A DNA stretch of 64,000 bases from the NCBI GenBank assembly GCA_023435565.1, contig JAEYRN010000052.1, positions 1-64,000 of the forward strand, read 5' to 3'. This DNA is from Bacillota bacterium. GTDB taxonomy: Bacteria; Bacillota; UBA4882; UBA8346. Made by a program: the position numbers and the translations under genes. Position 1 is the stretch's first letter. Every line of letters begins with the position of its first letter. The notes beneath the pieces were generated by a model, which worked only from the letters and a program-made list of their open reading frames with translations, made no database searches and was not told the origin of the DNA. Shown one piece after another: positions 16,758 to 26,576 of this stretch.

Positions 16758-17558
16758 CTATCCGAGATTACCGCCAATTCTACTATATATTTGTTCCGGC
16801 CGCCAGGCAAATTCTTTACCCAAAAACATGCGTCGGGCTTTTTTTGTTTCAATAAATCCATTTTCCTTAAAAAATTTTATGCCTTCCTTATTTTCAATAG
16901 GCAATGCTCCTTTAGTTGAGAATGAATATTTAAACTTCATCAACTCGATTCCTGCTGTCTTATCTTCGGCGAAAATCAGCCCTTCGCCTAATCCGGGCAT
17001 ATAAAATCCTAAGTTTCTGCCTTTTTCCCGATAGAGATAACAATTATGTATCTCATCTGCCAAGAGAGCGCTGCGATCTTCTCCTGAGACTTTTTTGTCC
17101 AAAGCAAATAATTCAGCCGAACTTTCGATAGTTAACCGGATTATTTTTTCAGATTGGTAATCAATTTTTAGCGGCGCTTCCCTTTCGAAAAAAACATATT
17201 CGGTTTGTTCGAGAAAACCGGCTTTTTTGTATACCGGGTAACCCATTTCGGTTGCAATTAGTGATACCGTTTCACATCCTGAATTCTCAAGGAACTCTAA
17301 TAATTGCCGCACGATAAATCCGCCAATTCCTTTGTTCCGGTGCTGGGGTGCAACTATAATATGTGCGAGCCAAGCGGTTTTGCCCCATGAGATTCCGGTT
17401 CCTACCCCGGCTATTTGCTTCTCTTGGATCACTTTTATCGGAGTGCAAAATGGCCTTTGGAGATAGTTAATGTAAACAGGTACTATGTCGGGCCACCCTT
17501 TCGGTTGTAATTCCCGGAGACTTTGGAGATCATTTTCGATAATTGGTTCCAAAATCAT
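16758..17558 (-). CDS. GNAT acetyltransferase with C-terminal second domain
   Basis: 266 aa from ATG 17558, which has AAGGAG 7 bases upstream. N-terminal GNAT domain with the acetyl-CoA loop VAPQHRNKGIGGFIVRQLLEFL and VYKKAGFLEQTEYVFFERE. The second half (LFALDKKVSGEDRSALLADEI, then FAEDKTAGIELMKFKYSF) matches the C-terminal acetyltransferase-like domain seen in two-domain GNATs of Bacillota. Substrate unknown. Convergent with the MocR gene, 22 bp between stops. Confidence 0.8.
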   Translation of the reverse strand: MILEPIIENDLQSLRELQPKGWPDIVPVYINYLQRPFCTPIKVIQEKQIAGVGTGISWGKTAWLAHIIVAPQHRNKGIGGFIVRQLLEFLENSGCETVSLIATEMGYPVYKKAGFLEQTEYVFFEREAPLKIDYQSEKIIRLTIESSAELFALDKKVSGEDRSALLADEIHNCYLYREKGRNLGFYMPGLGEGLIFAEDKTAGIELMKFKYSFSTKGALPIENKEGIKFFKENGFIETKKARRMFLGKEFAWRPEQIYSRIGGNLG

Positions 17559-17657
17559 GACTTGACTCCTTAAGGATGAGTGAAGATAGTAATATTTTAA
17601 CATAAAAAATCTGGGGTAACAAATCCGGGGATGAGGGGCCTTGATGATTGTTTACTA

Positions 17658-17855
17658 CTAATGCCGCTCCAGCTGGGGTACCCCGGCATCTTGTTTCCGG
17701 TCAAGATACAATTGGCCGTCCGGCTTGATGAAAGCAACAATCACTTCGGATGGATCGGTTACTCCGTTTTCCCGTAACTTTTGATTTAACCATTTCGGGG
17801 CCACGCCTGTATCGGCCAAATTTTTTCCATAATCAGTCCGTTTAAAATCAATTCC
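17658..17855 (-). pseudogene. C-terminal remnant of a DUF421/YetF-like membrane protein
   Basis: The minus strand holds an open stretch of 65 codons with no start, closed upstream by TAG. It encodes GKNLADTGVAPKWLNQKLREN, then GVTDPSEVIVAFIKPDGQLYLD, ending in QLERH and TAG at 17658-17660. W-L-x-x-x-L-R-x-x-G followed by V-x-x-A-x-x-x-x-x-G-x-L is the cytoplasmic C-terminal pattern of YetF-type proteins, which are common in spore formers and can be linked to germination operons. The membrane part is gone. Confidence 0.5.
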
Positions 17856-18019
17856 CTACCGGAAAAAGCATTGGGTTTTTGTCCGTTCTCAAGTTGGGAT
17901 TTTTTCAAGATGCTTTAAAGGTATCTTTAATGTTTAGTTATCATAATTGTGGGAATAATTTAGAAGAAAGATGATTTGGAGAAGACATGGTACTGGATAA
18001 GGGCTAAAGGGGATGCCAT

Positions 18020-18508
18020 ATGCTGCCCGGAATACCAATTGAATATTACTACCCGATCTTTTCATTCTTCATGTTCTCCTTAGCCTACCTATTAATTCCC
18101 CGGGAGAAGTTTACCAACCTTTTCTGGTTCGGCTTAATCTGGGGCTTTCTATTTAACATCATTTTTAATTTGATTTTTGGCAGTTTATTTAACTTATTCC
18201 GTTATCAACACACTGAAGCGTTTAGTTTTTTAGGTTCCCCTCTCTGGATTAATTTCGCATGGATTTTCGCGGTTATGTTATATCTTTATTATTTGCCTCA
18301 GGAAACGAAGTGGTACTTATTCCCTCTCTATATTTTTACTTTCAGTGTTGCCAGCGCTGCTTTGGATTTGGTTTTTAACCAGACCGGTATGCTTACTTAT
18401 GCTAACTGGAACCCTTTTTACCGGTTTATTTTTGCGCTGATTTGGTTTTATGGTCTAACCCTACATAGTAAAGCTTTAGCTCCCCCAAAAACCCAGGATA
18501 CAAATTAA
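18020..18508 (+). CDS. CBO0543-like multi-pass membrane protein
   Basis: 162 aa, five hydrophobic helices covering almost the whole chain, and an aromatic-rich TYANWNPFYRFIFALIWFYG end. The G-x-L/M-x-Y-x-x-W-N segment and overall layout resemble the CBO0543 family of spore-former membrane proteins, and a second such protein is encoded at 24943-25410. It is followed 24 bp later by the GerA gene, so it probably belongs to the germination operon. Molecular role unknown. Confidence 0.6.
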   Translation: MLPGIPIEYYYPIFSFFMFSLAYLLIPREKFTNLFWFGLIWGFLFNIIFNLIFGSLFNLFRYQHTEAFSFLGSPLWINFAWIFAVMLYLYYLPQETKWYLFPLYIFTFSVASAALDLVFNQTGMLTYANWNPFYRFIFALIWFYGLTLHSKALAPPKTQDTN

Positions 18509-18531
18509 TAAATATAAGAGGGACTTTACGA

Positions 18532-19995
18532 ATGGGCAATTCCCTAACAATCCCCTCATCGATTAATGATTTTATTTCTTTAATCCAAAACAACCTCGGG
18601 AATCCGGTGGATTTATACTATGAATCTTTCGGAAAACGATCTTTCACGGCCGTCTTTCTTAGTTCGTTCACGGATAAAACCGAACTGCAAACCTACCTTA
18701 TATTGCCTCTCACGAAAATTTGCGCTGAGGAAACTAATCCCACCTGGGATAAGTTATTAACTTCGGTCCCAAAAGGAATTCATTTCCGTCGGGAAGATAT
18801 GAGGGAAATCATCAATGATTTATTAAATGGGTTCACCTTGGTTTATCTTACGGGAAGCAAATTTGTTTACTCGTTCGATACCCACAAGGAAGTAAAACGT
18901 CAACCCAGCGAACCGTTGGTGGAACGGACGATCAGAGGCCCTAAAGTATCATTATTGGAAGTTATTGATGAAAACATCCTGATGATCCGGCGGGCGATAA
19001 AAAACGATCAGTTACGGGTTGAGGGGATGAATATCGGGGAAAGAACCCGCACCAAAGTAGCGGTTTTATACTTGGATGATGTGGCTGATCCCGGTATCGT
19101 GGCTGAAGTTCAACACCGCTTATCCGCCATTAATATTGACGGCATTATCGATAGCGGCTACCTGGAACAATTGATAACCGACAATCGCTATTCCGTTTTT
19201 CCGCTGACCCAAAGCACCGAACGCCCGGATAAAGTTGTGGCCGCAATCTTGGAAGGCCGTATTGCAGTCTTGGTGGACGGTAGTTCCAATGGAATTCTAG
19301 TACCGGTGACCGTCAATGAACTATATCAAAGTCCTGAAGATTATTACTTTGGTTTCTGGTTCGGCACTTTCCTGCGATTCTTTCGAATCATCGGCAATAA
19401 TGTCGCCGTTGCCCTGCCGGGGTTATATGTCGCCCTGATCGGGGTAAATCCCGAGCTGTTACCGATCAAATTCGCCCTGACCGTAGCCGGTAGTAGAATG
19501 GGGGTGGCGATTCCCATCCTCATCGAATTGCTCGCCATGGAAATCGTATTGGAGATCTTCCGGGAAGGCAGCCTCCGGTTGCCGACCACCGTCAGCCAAA
19601 CTCTAGGAGTTACCGCCGGGATTGTGCTCGGCACCGCAGCCGTGGCCGCCGGATTGGTTTCGAATGCGACGCTTGTAGTAGTGATTATCACCGCTATTGC
19701 CTCTTATTCCGGTCCAAGTTACGAGATCGGGCTTACCTGGCGAATCCTCCGGTATCTATTGATTTTAGCCGCCGCGTTTCTGGGAATATACGGTCTATTT
19801 ATTGCAGGCATTATGATTTTAACCCATGCGGCGCTCCAGAATTCTTTCGGTATTTCATACCTCGCCCCTTGGGCTCCGGTGGAAATTCCAGCGCTACAGG
19901 ATACGGTAACCAGACGTCCAATATGGCTGCGCCGCCGTTTGCGGATTTACCATCCGGTTGACAGGTTTCGTTTTGGGAAAAAAGGCGGTAAATAA
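18532..19995 (+). CDS. spore germination receptor subunit A (GerA family), copy 1
   Basis: 487 aa. N-terminal soluble half with the GerA core: IHFRREDMREIINDLLNGF, then EVKRQPSEPLVERTIRGPK and EVIDENILMIRRAI, and in the middle STERPDKVVAAILEGRIAVLVDGS. The membrane half has five or six helices from GTFLRFFRIIGNNVAVALPG through GSLRLPTTVSQTLGVTAGIV. It forms part of the germinant receptor in the spore inner membrane together with the B (permease-like) and C (lipoprotein) subunits downstream. Start ATG follows AGAGGGAC. A closely related copy follows directly. Confidence 0.92.
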   Translation: MGNSLTIPSSINDFISLIQNNLGNPVDLYYESFGKRSFTAVFLSSFTDKTELQTYLILPLTKICAEETNPTWDKLLTSVPKGIHFRREDMREIINDLLNGFTLVYLTGSKFVYSFDTHKEVKRQPSEPLVERTIRGPKVSLLEVIDENILMIRRAIKNDQLRVEGMNIGERTRTKVAVLYLDDVADPGIVAEVQHRLSAINIDGIIDSGYLEQLITDNRYSVFPLTQSTERPDKVVAAILEGRIAVLVDGSSNGILVPVTVNELYQSPEDYYFGFWFGTFLRFFRIIGNNVAVALPGLYVALIGVNPELLPIKFALTVAGSRMGVAIPILIELLAMEIVLEIFREGSLRLPTTVSQTLGVTAGIVLGTAAVAAGLVSNATLVVVIITAIASYSGPSYEIGLTWRILRYLLILAAAFLGIYGLFIAGIMILTHAALQNSFGISYLAPWAPVEIPALQDTVTRRPIWLRRRLRIYHPVDRFRFGKKGGK

Positions 19996-20099
19996 TCAGT
20001 ATTACAATTTTTGGTATGGAGGTAATTGTTTAGGAAATAATAAAACCATAAGTTTTCAATAATACACCCATTATTTAAGCTTTAAAGGAGTTTTTTATC

Positions 20100-21557
20100 C
20101 TGATTCCAGTCCCGACATCCCTAACTGACTTTATCAAATTTATCCAAGATAACTTGGGGAACCCGGTAGATTTATATTATGAATCTTTCGGAAAGCGATC
20201 TTTTACGGCCGTTTTTTTAAGTTCGTTTACTGATAAAACCGAGCTGCAAACTTACCTTTTGACGCCCTTATCGCAAATTTACGCTGGGGAAACCAATCCT
20301 ACCTGGGACAAGTTATTGGCTTCGGTCCCCAAAGGAATCCATTTCCGGCGGGAAGATATGAGGGAAATCATCAATGATTTATTAAATGGTTTTGCTTTGG
20401 TTCACCTTTCAGGGAGTAGGTATGTCTATTCTTTCGATACCCATAAAGAAGTAAAGCGACAACCCAGTGAACCATTGGTGGAACGGACGATCCGGGGCCC
20501 TAAAGTATCATTATTGGAAGTTATTGATGAAAACATCCTAATGATCCGGCGGACGATTAAAAATAGTCAATTGCGGGTAGAGGGGATGAATATCGGCGAA
20601 CGGACCCAAACCAGAATAGCCGTTTTATACCTGGAGGATGTGGCCGATCCCGGCATTGTGGCTGAAACACATCGCCGGTTATCAGCCATTAAAATTGACG
20701 GCATTGTTGATAGCGGATATGTGGAACAATTGATCACCGACAACCGCTATTCCATTTTCCCATTGACTCAAAGCACCGAACGCCCGGATAAAGTGGTGGC
20801 AGCGATTCTGGAAGGACGGGTGGCCATTCTGGTTGACGGTAGTTCCAACGGTATACTGGTGCCGGTGACTGTCAATGAACTTTATCAGAGCGCCGAGGAT
20901 TATTATTTTACTTTTTGGTTTGGGGCCTTCTTGAGGTTTTTCAGGATTATCGGCAATAATGTAGCGGTGACTTTACCGGGATTATACGTGGCTTTAGTCG
21001 GCGTTAATCCCGAACTTTTACCGATTAGGTTCGCGCTCACCATATCCGGTAGCCGGATGGGTGTGGCTTTTCCGCTATTAATTGAAATCCTGATTATGGA
21101 GACGGTGATTGAGATCTTCCGGGAAGGAAGCCTCCGATTGCCGACTACTGTCAGTCAAACCCTGGGAGTTACCGCCGGAATTGTTTTGGGGTCCGCTTCA
21201 GTGGCGGCCGGTTTAATCTCCAACGCAACTTTGGTAGTGGTCGTAATCACCGCCATTGCATCATACTCCGGGCCTAATTATGAGATTGGGCTTTCCTGGC
21301 GGATTCTCCGTTATCTACTGATTTTGGCCGCCGCTTTTATGGGGATCTATGGATTGGTTATTGCCGGAATCATGATCTTGACCCATGCGGCGCTACAGAA
21401 TTCTTTCGGAATTTCCTACCTCGCCCCCTGGGCTCCAGTGGAAATTATTGAACTTGAAGATACGGTAATCCGGAGGCCAATATGGCTCCGACGCCGTTTA
21501 CGGATTTATCATCCCATTGATCGCTTCCTTTTGGGAAAGAAAGGTGTAAAAAAATGA
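20100..21557 (+). CDS. spore germination receptor subunit A (GerA family), copy 2
   Basis: About 485 aa and nearly identical along its length to the copy at 18532 (for example STERPDKVVAAILEG, GSLRLPTTVSQTLGVTAGIV and HAALQNSFGISYLAPWAPVE). The sequence upstream of the first TTG (20154) aligns with the N-terminus of copy 1: IPVPTSLTDFIKFIQDNLGNP versus IPSSINDFISLIQNNLGNP. The only start placing this in frame behind the ribosome binding site AAAGGAG (20084-20090) is CTG at 20100, 9 bases away. So a rare CTG start (or ATC/ATT next to it) is proposed. Differences gather in the membrane segments, which may tune germinant response. Confidence 0.88.
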   Translation: MIPVPTSLTDFIKFIQDNLGNPVDLYYESFGKRSFTAVFLSSFTDKTELQTYLLTPLSQIYAGETNPTWDKLLASVPKGIHFRREDMREIINDLLNGFALVHLSGSRYVYSFDTHKEVKRQPSEPLVERTIRGPKVSLLEVIDENILMIRRTIKNSQLRVEGMNIGERTQTRIAVLYLEDVADPGIVAETHRRLSAIKIDGIVDSGYVEQLITDNRYSIFPLTQSTERPDKVVAAILEGRVAILVDGSSNGILVPVTVNELYQSAEDYYFTFWFGAFLRFFRIIGNNVAVTLPGLYVALVGVNPELLPIRFALTISGSRMGVAFPLLIEILIMETVIEIFREGSLRLPTTVSQTLGVTAGIVLGSASVAAGLISNATLVVVVITAIASYSGPNYEIGLSWRILRYLLILAAAFMGIYGLVIAGIMILTHAALQNSFGISYLAPWAPVEIIELEDTVIRRPIWLRRRLRIYHPIDRFLLGKKGVKK

Positions 21558-22654
21558 ACCAGGTAATTTTAAAACCCCCGCTCTCTCCGGCAATGTTTTT
21601 CATTTTATTACTGGTGACCTTGACAGGTCTGGATTTTTTAGTGGCTCCCTTTGATGTCGCTAAAGCTTGTGGACCAAGCGGATATTGGGCGGTGGTGGGA
21701 GCATTGTTTTTACTGCTGCCGGTTATTTGGTTGATTATCCTTTTTAAACGCCGTTTTCCGGAAGAGAATCTTTTTCAGGCCGCCCCGCGGGTTATTGGAC
21801 AACCGTTCGCGTTGATTGGAAACTTAATCTTTTTAAGTTCTTTCCTTAGTTGGCTGGTTGTCATGATACCCAACACTACTTTTCTTTTATCAACCTATCT
21901 TTTTGACCGGACACCATTGTTAGTAATTCTGATTTCGCTGCTGGCGGCAATCGGTTATATTGCCATTAACGGCCTGAAAGCGGTTAGTAGAATGGCGGCT
22001 TTTGTGTTCATACCAACCTTGGCATTTAATCTAATTATGAAACTTTTATCATTTGGAGGAATTGAAGTTACTCACCTTTTACCATTAGTTTCTGATAAAC
22101 CTATCGGTTACTTATTTGGGGCGCTAACCATCTTAAATTTATTTGTACCGTTGGGCGCCATCTTTTTAATTTATCCTTTACTCAAAAAACCGGGGAAATT
22201 AGGTATGATTACGTTGGGAGTAGCGGTTTCACAGCTAATTTTAATCTTATTAGGGGTTATAACAACAATTGGAACCTTTGGCGCTTCGGTCACCACTCGG
22301 TTTCTCTGGCCTAATCTGGCGTCAACACATCGCCTGAGCATTCCTTACCTGATCTTGGAACAAGTAGGTTTATTGTTTATCATTATTTGGCTAACGATGT
22401 TTATCATCGGAACCTCATTCTTCTTCTATATTATCGCCAGTGGGCTTAAGGAGCATTTTCCGGTTTTGAATTACCGCTTTACCACTATCGCTTCATTAAT
22501 ACTGGTAGGGGCCGGCGGTTTTATCCTTTTTCCGAATATCTATCGGTTAAACTCAGTCTTTATAGGCTTGCGTCAAATAGCCATCATTCCGGTGATTGTT
22601 TATCCCTTATTGGTTTATTTAATCGCCCTGTTGAGGGGTAAAAGGGGTTGTTAA
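21554..22654 (+). CDS. spore germination receptor subunit B (GerAB/spore permease family)
   Basis: 366 aa, about ten membrane helices. This is the amino-acid-permease-like subunit of the germinant receptor (endospore germination permease). Its ATG overlaps the stop of the second GerA gene (ATGA, 4 bp), so the two are translationally coupled. It is thought to bind the germinant. Only one B gene serves two A copies. Confidence 0.9.
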   Translation: MNQVILKPPLSPAMFFILLLVTLTGLDFLVAPFDVAKACGPSGYWAVVGALFLLLPVIWLIILFKRRFPEENLFQAAPRVIGQPFALIGNLIFLSSFLSWLVVMIPNTTFLLSTYLFDRTPLLVILISLLAAIGYIAINGLKAVSRMAAFVFIPTLAFNLIMKLLSFGGIEVTHLLPLVSDKPIGYLFGALTILNLFVPLGAIFLIYPLLKKPGKLGMITLGVAVSQLILILLGVITTIGTFGASVTTRFLWPNLASTHRLSIPYLILEQVGLLFIIIWLTMFIIGTSFFFYIIASGLKEHFPVLNYRFTTIASLILVGAGGFILFPNIYRLNSVFIGLRQIAIIPVIVYPLLVYLIALLRGKRGC

Positions 22655-22655
22655 G

Positions 22656-23819
22656 ATGGGAAGTGTAAATTGTAAAGAGAAAAGGGTAAAAAAAAGAAAT
22701 AATTTTAAATTTTACACTTTACTCTTTACTCTTTTAACTTTATCCGGATGTTGGGATCTGGAAGAAGTAGACCGCCGCGCTTTCGGCACGACCGTTGGCA
22801 TTGATATTAACCAGCGTCGGCAGATTATCCTTTCGTTCCAAGTACCGATTCCCCAAAAAATGCTTCCTCCGGGCGCGGGGGGCAATGTTGACCAGGGAAA
22901 AAATTTTTCAATCACCAGCGTAACCGGTACCAGCGTCGCCAATGCCTTTCGTCAATTACAGACCAAAACATTCCGGCGGCTCGTGATCCAACAAAATAAA
23001 TCTATCATTATCGGAGAGGAGGCGGCCCGGGTAGGAGTCGCCTCGCTAATGGACTGGTTGGTCCGGAGCCCAAAGGCCCCGCCCCAAGCCCTGGTTTTTG
23101 TGACTAACGGTAGATCCGCCAATGAGATATTAAAATTCGTTCCCGATCAAAAAGTCCTTCCCGGACTGGAGTTTATCGCTTCCGGGCAATCGGCGGTAAA
23201 ATATGACCGGACCTATTTCATCCCGGTTTGGAAATTTGAACAAAAGTTACTTTATGAAAGCAAAGATACCTATGCGCCGCTAATCGATATCGGTCCCAAA
23301 CAGGGTAACTATCGCATCTTCGGTTTGGCTGTCTTTAACGGTTATAAAATGGCGGGGGAACTGGATGCCAAGGAGGCCCAAGCCTTCGGAATTTTGACCG
23401 GCAGGATGTCTTCGGGTGGAATGAGTTTTGGGACTCCCGAGGGCCAGACCATTACTTTGCGGAATGTACGCGGCCGGACCAAGATCAAAGTTTTATCGAA
23501 CGGAGATCAGGCGCCTCTATTTGAGGTCCAAAGCAAGGTTACCGCCATTCTTAATGAACTTACCGATCAGAAAACAAATCTTACCCCCAAGTTTACCCGG
23601 GGGATGGAACAGATGATTAACGAGTCATTAAAACAAAGGTTGGAAATAGTGATAAGCAAATTACAAGCATATAATTCGGATGTAATTGACTTTGGCGAGC
23701 AGTTTCGGGTTCAACATCCCGAACTTTGGGAGAATGCCATCTGGAAGAATGTTTTTCCGGTGGTTCCTTATCGGATTACGGTGAAGGTGTCGATTCAAAA
23801 AGATGGGGTTTTGCGATAA
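22656..23819 (+). CDS. spore germination receptor lipoprotein subunit C (Ger(x)C family)
   Basis: 387 aa. Lipobox LTLSGC with the acylated Cys at residue 32, immediately followed by the family signature WDLEEVDRRAFGTTVGID. The middle contains GTSVANAFRQLQTKTFRR and the end SDVIDFGEQFRVQHPELW, typical of GerC domain 3. The lipoprotein is anchored at the outer face of the spore inner membrane and completes the A-B-C receptor. It starts 2 bp after the permease stop. A run of hydrophilic basic residues precedes the membrane segment, so translation from MGSVNC is plausible but another start (22656-22690) cannot be excluded. Confidence 0.9.
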   Translation: MGSVNCKEKRVKKRNNFKFYTLLFTLLTLSGCWDLEEVDRRAFGTTVGIDINQRRQIILSFQVPIPQKMLPPGAGGNVDQGKNFSITSVTGTSVANAFRQLQTKTFRRLVIQQNKSIIIGEEAARVGVASLMDWLVRSPKAPPQALVFVTNGRSANEILKFVPDQKVLPGLEFIASGQSAVKYDRTYFIPVWKFEQKLLYESKDTYAPLIDIGPKQGNYRIFGLAVFNGYKMAGELDAKEAQAFGILTGRMSSGGMSFGTPEGQTITLRNVRGRTKIKVLSNGDQAPLFEVQSKVTAILNELTDQKTNLTPKFTRGMEQMINESLKQRLEIVISKLQAYNSDVIDFGEQFRVQHPELWENAIWKNVFPVVPYRITVKVSIQKDGVLR

Positions 23820-23948
23820 TGGTATTAACTATTTAGTGGGGTTTGTTGGTTTTCCACCATCATGGGAATTGTAATTAGTAATTTAGGACTGTTTGAATAT
23901 GCGAAACCGTTCTATCAATTTATAGATTTGGCCGGTTTTGTAGTATAA

Positions 23949-24860
23949 TTACCCCTTCTTATTCACCAAATACACCGCGGCCATGGCCAATGCTCCTCCA
24001 ATAAGGGTCGAAACTTTCGGGATCTCTTTCAGGAGCAGCCAACTGACTAAAACTGCAAAGATCGGGACCAAATACATAAAGACGCTGGCCCGGTCAGCAC
24101 CTAATTTCTTAGAGCCAAAAAAGTAAACTGAAGTGGCGAAAGTAGTGGCGATGATCGAAAGGTATAAAAGATTCCACCAAAAAAGTGGAGATTGCTGGAG
24201 AGACTCAAAGATCCTGAACCGAAAGGCAATAATAAAGTCAAATAAGGAAGCGAAGCCGTATAAGTAAAAACTGTAGACAAAGGTGGAGACCCCTTTACCC
24301 TGAGCCTTTTGGCTGGTAACCGTCAAAGCTGCCCATAACAAAGCCCCCAGTAAAAACAGGAGATTACCGCTTTTAGCTAATTCTGCGCCTTGAAAATGCC
24401 ATAATTCCAAGATGATTATACCGCCAACTAAACCCAAAAATAAACCGATAATCTCCTTCCACCCGACCCGTCTTCCAAGAAAGAAGGCGGACAGGATAAA
24501 AGTAAACATCGGACTGAGGGTGGTGACCAAGACGCCTCCCACTCCTGCCAGCCCATGACGGAGTCCGGCAAAGAAAAATTGGTTATAAAAGACTAGGAAT
24601 ACGGCTGACAAAAAAATCAAAGCCAATGTTCTTATGTTTACCCGCAACTTATCTTTAGACCATATGACTATAGGGATAAAAGATAAAAAGGTCAGGGAAA
24701 AACGCCAGAATACCAGGACCTCCGCCTGAGCCATCATGGAAATAACCTTGGCTGATGTCCAACTGGCCCCCCAAGCTGCCATTGATATAATCATAAGAAG
24801 GACAAATCCGATAGTGCTCTTTTTTGGATTAATAATGGGGTTTTTTAGTTCAGGTTGCAT
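23949..24860 (-). CDS. EamA/DMT family transporter
   Basis: 303 aa, ten hydrophobic helices in two EamA repeats: repeat 1 contains AAWGASWTSAKVI and the GLAGVGGVLVTTLSPMFTFILSAFFLGRR segment, repeat 2 contains FFGSKKLGADRASVFMYLVPIFAVLVSWLLLKE. Family members export amino acids, nucleobases or other metabolites across the inner membrane. Convergent with the germination operon and not part of it. Substrate unknown. Confidence 0.88.
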   Translation of the reverse strand: MQPELKNPIINPKKSTIGFVLLMIISMAAWGASWTSAKVISMMAQAEVLVFWRFSLTFLSFIPIVIWSKDKLRVNIRTLALIFLSAVFLVFYNQFFFAGLRHGLAGVGGVLVTTLSPMFTFILSAFFLGRRVGWKEIIGLFLGLVGGIIILELWHFQGAELAKSGNLLFLLGALLWAALTVTSQKAQGKGVSTFVYSFYLYGFASLFDFIIAFRFRIFESLQQSPLFWWNLLYLSIIATTFATSVYFFGSKKLGADRASVFMYLVPIFAVLVSWLLLKEIPKVSTLIGGALAMAAVYLVNKKG

Positions 24861-24942
24861 GGCTGTTCCTTTCGGATTGAGGTATCTATTTATTATAGAC
24901 CTTTTTGAAAGATTAAGAAATAGGGTTATTATGAATAAGTGA

Positions 24943-25410
24943 TTACAATGGAATAGTATATTTTCGATTTAAATAAAGCGCCAGTCCCAAATGAATCGCG
25001 AGAGAAACTAAAAAAGTTGCGGATAGATTCCAATAGCGGTAGGTCAACATCCGGTTCCATATCAGAACAAAATGAATACCAACTGAAATTGCCGGAATAA
25101 AAAAAATTAACCAAAGGCGGAGAAAGGGTTGTCGATACTGACTTAAAAAATGGGCAAAAACAATCTCCGTGGGAACCCAAGCAGCCGACAAAAGTAGTGG
25201 TATTCCGTTTATATATAAAGGGTCCACTCTATAAAAAGTCCATAAACCCAACCAATTTTGCATAACTAAAATTAAGGCAAAGGCAATCGCCAGTCCACTG
25301 ACAACTCCGAATAGGGCAAACCTTTTTATTTGGAGCCAGGGAACCGTCAAGAACATTAAGAAAAGGGAGCCGGTAAATATAATTAATCCCGCTAAGTTTG
25401 GATAATGCAA
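24943..25410 (-). CDS. CBO0543 family membrane protein
   Basis: 155 aa with five helices. TFYRVDPLYINGIPLLLSAAW, then SVGIHFVLIWNRMLTYRYWN, is the CBO0543 pattern (gIPl-x-x-x-x-x-W-x-P-x-E and the R-x-L-x-Y-x-x-W-N end). The function is not known; family members are common in spore formers. A paralogue-like protein precedes the GerA operon at 18020. Confidence 0.65.
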   Translation of the reverse strand: MHYPNLAGLIIFTGSLFLMFLTVPWLQIKRFALFGVVSGLAIAFALILVMQNWLGLWTFYRVDPLYINGIPLLLSAAWVPTEIVFAHFLSQYRQPFLRLWLIFFIPAISVGIHFVLIWNRMLTYRYWNLSATFLVSLAIHLGLALYLNRKYTIPL

Positions 25411-25511
25411 TATATTCTACCTCCATCCTTCAAATTTCTACCTCTTTCATAAAAGCGTAAATTTTATTCCATAAATCAAATTTTTTCCCAGAGCAATTCC
25501 TTTAATACATG

Positions 25512-25540
25512 AAAAAAAACCTCCTGATTAAAGAGAGGCC
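25512..25540 (-). terminator. possible terminator after apbE
   Basis: On the minus strand a short GGCCTCTC...GGAGG stem is followed by eight Ts (A run at 25512-25519). It is 40 bp beyond the ApbE stop. The stem is short, so strength is doubtful. Confidence 0.45.
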
Positions 25541-25580
25541 TTAACATCTACTGTCAAAAAATAGCTTAAGCATACGATAA

Positions 25581-26576
25581 CTAGTTGACTTTAAAAGTTT
25601 CTTCCTCCAAGTTAATCAATTTTCCTGAGCTGTCATAAATAATTACGCCGTACTCCGGATTGGCTGAGATAAACTTTTTTATTGCAGCAATTGGCAGCAC
25701 AAAAAAGGCGGTTGAAAGTAGATCGGCTTCAAGGGCTGTAGGGGCTGTTACAGTGACTAAAATTTTGTCCTGTGCCGGATAACCGGTCTTAGGATTGATC
25801 AAATGCGAATAGCGTTTTCCATTATGAAACAGATAGTTTTGATTATCTGCCGAAGTACCAAGGGCCCGGTCTCCCGGTAGTCCAAGAGTACCCAATAAAT
25901 TACCGGTTTGGCGTGGATGTCCAATCCCTAATCGCCAGGGACTAAGGTTGGCCCGTTTTCCAATTACCCGGATACTGCTACTACCTCCATTAATAAGAGC
26001 GGAACTGATTCCGGATTTTTGTAAGGCCAGGTAAGCCCGGTCAATTGCATAACCTTTGGCTACACCACCAAAATCCAGCTTCATCCCTTTAGTTGGTAAG
26101 AAGACTGTCCCTTTTTCTTCATCAAATATTACACGATCGAAACCAATCAGGTACAAAAGTCCTTTGATTTTGTTAGATTCGGGCAGGTTGGGCCGGCCTT
26201 TGGGATTAAAACCCCAGAGGTCAACGAGGGGGCCGATTGTTGGATCAAATGAGCCAGATAAATCGGGATATAGTTCGGTGATTTTTTTTAAGATTATTAT
26301 TATTTCCCGAGGAACCTTGACCGGTTTTTTCCCGGCCGACCGGTTTAAACTTGCCAGGCTCGTTTGGTTCAAATTTGATGTTAGAGATTCAATGCGTTTA
26401 ATCTCTTTAAAGGCATCAGCTATTGCTTGTTTTGAATCATGACCGGTGGTGGTTATCTCAAAAAAGGTACCCATGGCAAAGAGAGATTTGTTAACTGTGA
26501 CTTCACTTAGATTTTTCCATAACCAAATTCCAATTATTAATAAAATAATAATTAGGGACATTATTATTCTTTTCAT
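25581..26576 (-). CDS. apbE: FAD:protein FMN transferase (ApbE)
   Basis: 331 aa. N-terminal membrane helix (IIMSLIIILLIIGIWLW) without a lipobox cysteine, then the ApbE domain: FAMGTFFEITTTG, SGSFDPTIGPLVDLWGF, MKLDFGGVAKGYAIDRAY, INGGSSSIRVIGKR and SHLINPKTGYPAQ. ApbE attaches FMN to threonines of extracytoplasmic proteins such as RnfG/NqrC-type subunits. It is anchored outside the inner membrane. No Rnf or Nqr genes are in the window, so its target is elsewhere. Confidence 0.95.
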   Translation of the reverse strand: MKRIIMSLIIILLIIGIWLWKNLSEVTVNKSLFAMGTFFEITTTGHDSKQAIADAFKEIKRIESLTSNLNQTSLASLNRSAGKKPVKVPREIIIILKKITELYPDLSGSFDPTIGPLVDLWGFNPKGRPNLPESNKIKGLLYLIGFDRVIFDEEKGTVFLPTKGMKLDFGGVAKGYAIDRAYLALQKSGISSALINGGSSSIRVIGKRANLSPWRLGIGHPRQTGNLLGTLGLPGDRALGTSADNQNYLFHNGKRYSHLINPKTGYPAQDKILVTVTAPTALEADLLSTAFFVLPIAAIKKFISANPEYGVIIYDSSGKLINLEEETFKVN

